Assembly: GCA_029975055.1 (NCBI GenBank)
Contig: JARKPU010000051.1
Coordinates: 248,001-312,000, forward strand
Length of the DNA stretch: 64,000 nucleotides
DNA from: Anaerolinea sp.
Lineage (GTDB): Bacteria > Chloroflexota > Anaerolineae > Anaerolineales > Anaerolineaceae
Reading direction: 5' to 3'
Both the position numbers and the translations under genes were made by a program. Positions 61,063 through 64,000 of the stretch are shown in pieces; position 1 is the stretch's first letter; each line of letters opens with the position of its first letter. Below the pieces are notes generated by a model. That model ran no database searches. It saw only the letters and a list, made by a program, of their open reading frames with translations, and was not told where the DNA came from.

Positions 61063-61425
61063 ATGGCTCGTAGTGATTTCATTGCACAAATTAAAGCAAT
61101 GGGGTACGAAGTCGAGGATAAAGGGGAAAATCGATTAGCTTTCCCCTACACTATCCCGATTGGTCGTTTCGCAGGGCAACAGATTAAACTGGGATTTGTT
61201 GTGGGAGATGATTTCCCCATGACTCCACCCAGTGGCCCACACATCTCACCTCGGCTGCTTCCCCTCAACCCTGCTCAAGTACCTCATCCCGTAGGTGGAA
61301 TTCATGCCAGCAATTTTGGTGAAGACTGGGAGTATTGGAGCCGGCCATTTCCCAACTGGGCTGGTACAAATAGAACCGCAAGCGCATATATGCGCCATAT
61401 CCGCCACTTATTCGATACGCAATGA
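61063..61425 (+). CDS. E2-like (UBC-fold) protein lacking cysteine
   Basis: This 120-residue protein has the prokaryotic E2 family E pattern: LAFPYTIPIGRFAGQQIKLGF, FPMTPPSGPHISPRLLPL, an HP pair (VPHPVGGIHAS) and EDWEYWSRPFPNW near the end. There is no cysteine anywhere, so it cannot form the usual thioester; a serine (for example in HASNFG or WSRP) or a pure scaffolding role are possible. It lies between the Ubl and E1 genes. Confidence 0.8.
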   Translation: MARSDFIAQIKAMGYEVEDKGENRLAFPYTIPIGRFAGQQIKLGFVVGDDFPMTPPSGPHISPRLLPLNPAQVPHPVGGIHASNFGEDWEYWSRPFPNWAGTNRTASAYMRHIRHLFDTQ

Positions 61426-62927
61426 ACCATTATAGCGTAGCTCTTCCCTCTGATGTCCACGAACAGGCTGCCGGTCATCTCATTCGGGATGACCGGCAGG
61501 AAGATTTGTGTTTTGCGCTGTGGTTTCCCAGCCAGGGCAGTAACCGGACAACAGCTTTAATTCACAAGGTGATCCTGCCCGGGGAAAATGACCGCTTGGT
61601 TCACGGGAATGCTAGTTTCCTTCCCCAATACTTTGAACGAGCATTAAGTCTCGCCATTTCCTGTAATGCCGGCCTGGCTTTTATGCACAGTCACGGGGGA
61701 CCAGGTTGGCAGGGTATGAGCTCAGACGATATTGCCGCTGAACAGGGGCATGCGGCCGCTGTCAAAGCTGCAACCGGTTTGCCATTCGTAGGACTAACCT
61801 TGGCCGAAGACGGCGCCTGGAGTGCCAGGTTTTGGATCAAAACCCGACCGCGCACTTATACGCGATACTGGTGCACATCTGTCCGGGTAACCGGGCCTCA
61901 ACTGGCAGTTACTTATGCGGACTTTTTGGCGCCCAGGCCAAAACCCCAGCGGGAACAATTGCGTACTATATCCGCATGGGGAGAAACCATACAAGCAGAT
62001 ATTTCTAGGCTTCATGTCGGCGTTGTCGGGGCAGGAAGCGTCGGAGCAATGGTAGCCGAAGCCTTGGCTCGCATGGGAGTGGCGCATATCAGTCTTTTTG
62101 ACTTTGATAGCGTGGAGGTGGAAAACCTGGACCGGCTTCTTCACGCAAAGCGGGAAGACGCCTTATTGCGCAGGGCCAAAGTAACTGTTTTGGCCAAGGC
62201 TCTGCGACAAAGTGCAACCGCTCGACCGTTTCAGGTTGATACCTACGAATGGAGCATTGCCGAAGCATCCGGTTTTCAAGCCGCTTTAGACTGTGATGTT
62301 CTATTTAGCTGCGTCGATCGTCATTGGCCGCGCTCCGTGCTGAATTTTATTGCATATGCTCATCTGATTCCTGTCATAGACGGGGGAATACGCCTGGTAA
62401 TAAACAAAAATGGATACGGCCTAAAAAGAGGTGATATGCGGGCGCATGTAATTGCACCATCGCATAAATGCATGGAATGCCTGGGACAGTATGATCCTGG
62501 ACAAGTAGCCACGGAACGAGATGGGTACGCCAATGACCCTCGCTACATTGAAGAAGTCCAGAAGGCCAATTCAGATCTAGGCAATCAAAATGTGTTTGGT
62601 TTCAGCATGTTTACCGGGGGATTGGAAGTCATGCAATTCCTGTCATTACTGGTGTCCCCAACAGGGAACGCGATTCCGGGGGCGCAAATGTATCACTTTA
62701 TCCCTGGTCATTTGGATATAGACCGTTCCGGATGCAACGATAACTGTATCTACACTAAACTCATCGCTCTGGGTGATCGATCCTCGGTTACCGTAACAGC
62801 CCGAGACCGAGTGGCAGAAGAAGCCAGAAAGACACGCAATCGGCACGCTATGCTCTGGATAGATCGATTAACGGATTTTATTTCAAAATTTCTAGAACGA
62901 CTACGTTTAGGTAAAACGGGAGGATAA
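61422..62927 (+). CDS. JAB deubiquitinase-like and E1-like fusion protein
   Basis: This 501-residue protein has an N-terminal JAB/MPN domain (about 1-160) with metal motif H89-S-H91 and Ser100-Ser101-Asp102-Asp103. An E1/ThiF adenylation domain (about 180-450) follows, with VGAGSVGA (202-209) and SLFDFDSVEVENLDR. Cysteines C350-x-x-C353 and C438-x-x-x-C442 probably bind zinc. No cysteine lies between 354 and 437, where E1 enzymes normally carry the transfer cysteine. It would activate the Ubl with ATP and also remove it. It overlaps the E2 gene by four bases and ends LRLGKTGG. Confidence 0.88.
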   Translation: MNHYSVALPSDVHEQAAGHLIRDDRQEDLCFALWFPSQGSNRTTALIHKVILPGENDRLVHGNASFLPQYFERALSLAISCNAGLAFMHSHGGPGWQGMSSDDIAAEQGHAAAVKAATGLPFVGLTLAEDGAWSARFWIKTRPRTYTRYWCTSVRVTGPQLAVTYADFLAPRPKPQREQLRTISAWGETIQADISRLHVGVVGAGSVGAMVAEALARMGVAHISLFDFDSVEVENLDRLLHAKREDALLRRAKVTVLAKALRQSATARPFQVDTYEWSIAEASGFQAALDCDVLFSCVDRHWPRSVLNFIAYAHLIPVIDGGIRLVINKNGYGLKRGDMRAHVIAPSHKCMECLGQYDPGQVATERDGYANDPRYIEEVQKANSDLGNQNVFGFSMFTGGLEVMQFLSLLVSPTGNAIPGAQMYHFIPGHLDIDRSGCNDNCIYTKLIALGDRSSVTVTARDRVAEEARKTRNRHAMLWIDRLTDFISKFLERLRLGKTGG

Positions 62928-62928
62928 G

Positions 62929-63051
62929 ATGCACCTTCAGCCATTGGATTTTACAACAGTGATTTCAATTGCCAAAGGAATAGTAATGATTGTATTGCCT
63001 TTCATGCCTTTGATTGCTGTCGCCTTATTTATAGGCAAAAAACGGCGATAA
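62929..63051 (+). CDS. Tiny single-pass membrane protein of the ubiquitin-like operon
   Basis: ATG 62929 begins 1 bp after the E1 stop and follows AGGA; it encodes 40 residues: MHLQPLDFTTVISIAKG, a helix (VMIVLPFMPLIAVALFI) and GKKRR. The helix plus basic end predicts a membrane protein with its C-terminus inside. Being last in the operon, it could be a membrane effector, anchor or target of the modification system. Confidence 0.6.
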   Translation: MHLQPLDFTTVISIAKGIVMIVLPFMPLIAVALFIGKKRR

Positions 63052-63225
63052 CAAAGTCGTTAGGGAGTAGGCTCAGTACTGCCGAATATATGTTGGTAGG
63101 ACTAAAAAATATCGTCCTTGGTCAAATACAACTCGACTTTTTTGTAGGTGTTTTGTGGATTCTGGTTAAATTCCTTTCGACTTGGACAAATACTTGCTTG
63201 ATGTGTTAACATGCAATCAATTTTG

Positions 63226-63444
63226 TTACGTGTAACCGTTTTTAGTTTTTTTCTCGATGATCTGTTCAGCGATTTCCTCAGCTTCTTTCTTGGTTTCGGT
63301 TTTGATCATTCGCACTCTGTGGTATTGATTTTTGATACTTCCCCAGGTGCAAACAACGGCATGGCTATCTAACAGGGTAGATTGTACGTGCACCTCGTAA
63401 AACCGATGCATATTCTTTTGTGGATCGATGCGAGTGAGTTTCAT
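63226..63444 (-). CDS. WGR domain protein
   Basis: This 72-residue protein resembles a stand-alone WGR domain: MKLTRIDPQKNMHRFYEVHVQ, VCTWGSI and a Lys/Glu-rich end. WGR domains bind DNA or nucleic acid and often occur in recombination or repair proteins. ATG 63444 is used; an extension to 63489 is less likely. It is divergent from the SSB-like gene. Confidence 0.7.
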   Translation of the reverse strand: MKLTRIDPQKNMHRFYEVHVQSTLLDSHAVVCTWGSIKNQYHRVRMIKTETKKEAEEIAEQIIEKKTKNGYT

Positions 63445-63470
63445 AGAATAATTGTAATCGCGAAAATCGC

Positions 63471-63499
63471 TTGCACAAAATAAATGCAAATGCTATAAT
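63471..63499 (+). promoter_or_regulatory. Promoter of the SSB-like gene
   Basis: TTGCAC (63471-63476), exactly 17 bp, TATAAT (63494-63499) is a near-consensus housekeeping promoter, about 100 bp before the gene start. Confidence 0.8.
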
Positions 63500-63516
63500 G
63501 ACATTGAAGTAAACGC

Positions 63517-63581
63517 GGCGCACTCTGCGCCACTTCCTCGGCTGGACCTTTTTCCCCTGAAAGGTTCAGCCGTTTTTGTTT
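63517..63581 (+). terminator. Structured leader with a terminator-like hairpin
   Basis: GGCGCA-CTC-TGCGCC (63517-63531) is a small hairpin. CGGCTGGACCTTT (63539-63551) then pairs with AAAGGTTCAGCCG (63560-63572, one G-U pair) and is followed by TTTTTGTTT. This looks like an intrinsic terminator inside the leader of the SSB-like gene, suggesting attenuation. Confidence 0.7.
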
Positions 63582-63599
63582 CTGACCTGGAGGTGCAAT

Positions 63600-64000
63600 T
63601 TGATCAATGACGTAGTGTTAGAGGGCATTGTAACCCGCGAACCGTGGAAATACACCGATGATCTTTTCTTCCGGTTGGCCACCTACCGTGATACCGATCT
63701 TCCCCCTAAACCGCTGGATGCTGAACGCGATCAGGCGGATTACATCAATGTGCGGGTCAGTGGCGGCGCAAATGGGCTCATGTCCATTCGCCGGGGAATG
63801 CGACTGCGCGTGCATGGTTTCCTGCAAAGCAGGGATTACCGCGAATCGCTTAACGATTTTCTCGAAAAGGCGCGCAAAGGTGGGAACACGGCCCAAATTA
63901 ACTTAGGTGAAGTGAAACCGGAACAGGTCTTGATCGACCGCAACACCGTCGAGATCGTTGCACGGCGTCTCATCGTTCTTGATGCAGGCGATAAGAAATA
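63600..64000 (+). CDS. Single-stranded DNA-binding (SSB-like) protein, cut by the window end
   Basis: TTG 63600 follows GGAGG at 6 bp and opens 133 codons to the window edge. The start resembles an SSB OB-fold: INDVVLEGIVTREPWKYTDDLFFRLATYRD, a variable loop, DYINVRVSGG and MRLRVHGFLQSRDY. This is more divergent than housekeeping SSB and may belong to a mobile element. The end is unknown because the window stops within a codon. Confidence 0.72.
   Translation, partial: MINDVVLEGIVTREPWKYTDDLFFRLATYRDTDLPPKPLDAERDQADYINVRVSGGANGLMSIRRGMRLRVHGFLQSRDYRESLNDFLEKARKGGNTAQINLGEVKPEQVLIDRNTVEIVARRLIVLDAGDKK

Noticed and set aside
1..64000. CRISPR arrays, rRNA genes and complete tRNA genes
   Set aside because: No regularly spaced repeats, no rRNA-like sequence and only truncated tRNA 3' ends were seen.

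Overview
The window is bacterial chromosome and most resembles an Anaerolineae-type member of the Chloroflexota. That placement is inferred from gene content (DUF3179 and DUF1684 proteins, TVP38/TMEM64 proteins beside mercuric-reductase-like flavoproteins, YnjBCD-type ABC genes, glucosidase and debranching enzymes, moderate GC); no rRNA or complete tRNA gene is present to test it. Genes are dense and mostly sit in translationally coupled operons with ATGA or TAATG junctions.

Layout. 0-7 kb: redox genes, with a selenocysteine peroxiredoxin-like gene, a thioredoxin / NrtS-like / glutaredoxin-thioredoxin-reductase operon, and a TlpA-DUF3179 pair. 7-11 kb: a YnjBCD-like ABC importer. 11-14 kb: a flavoprotein disulfide reductase, a TVP38 protein and a CDP-alcohol phosphatidyltransferase. 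14-19 kb (minus strand): zwf, a deiodinase-like selenoprotein, an ECF sigma factor, a GrdB/PrdB-like selenoprotein and an L,D-transpeptidase gene broken by an amber codon. 19-28 kb: tal, HAD, a RibD-type reductase, ribA, SDR, a lipoprotein, DUF4395, a frameshifted thioredoxin gene, gnd and a TVP38 protein. 28-37 kb: glycogen/trehalose-type glucosidases, NnrE, a kinase-like protein and a second flavoprotein. 38-39 kb: an ECF sigma factor and its putative anti-sigma factor. 39.6-58 kb: a block bounded by two tRNA 3'-end remnants. It carries a patatin, two miniature membrane proteins, GT2, two DegV proteins, two paralogous winged-helix regulators with visible operators, an HxlR-DoxX-VOC-selenoperoxiredoxin operon, an ABC export operon and a UbiB-like kinase. 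58-63 kb: a tyrosine recombinase, an XRE/ImmA pair, and an operon encoding a ubiquitin-like protein, a cysteine-free E2-like protein, a JAB-E1 fusion and a tiny membrane protein. 63-64 kb: a WGR protein and an SSB-like gene with a structured leader.

Main discoveries. (1) Four genes are split by in-frame TGA codons exactly where relatives have a redox cysteine. Each TGA is followed at 17-25 nt by a short hairpin whose apical loop has G in the first two positions, matching the bacterial SECIS consensus, so four selenoproteins are predicted and ordinary annotation would break all of them. Two lie in one zwf operon with an ECF sigma factor. (2) The ubiquitin-like operon shows no E2 cysteine and no Gly-Gly on the ubiquitin-like protein. 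It is controlled by back-to-back promoters whose -10 boxes each sit inside a palindromic operator. (3) Two paralogous regulators each have recognisable repeated operators that define small regulons. The selenocysteine synthesis genes (selA, selB, selC, selD) are not in the window and must be elsewhere in the genome if these predictions hold.
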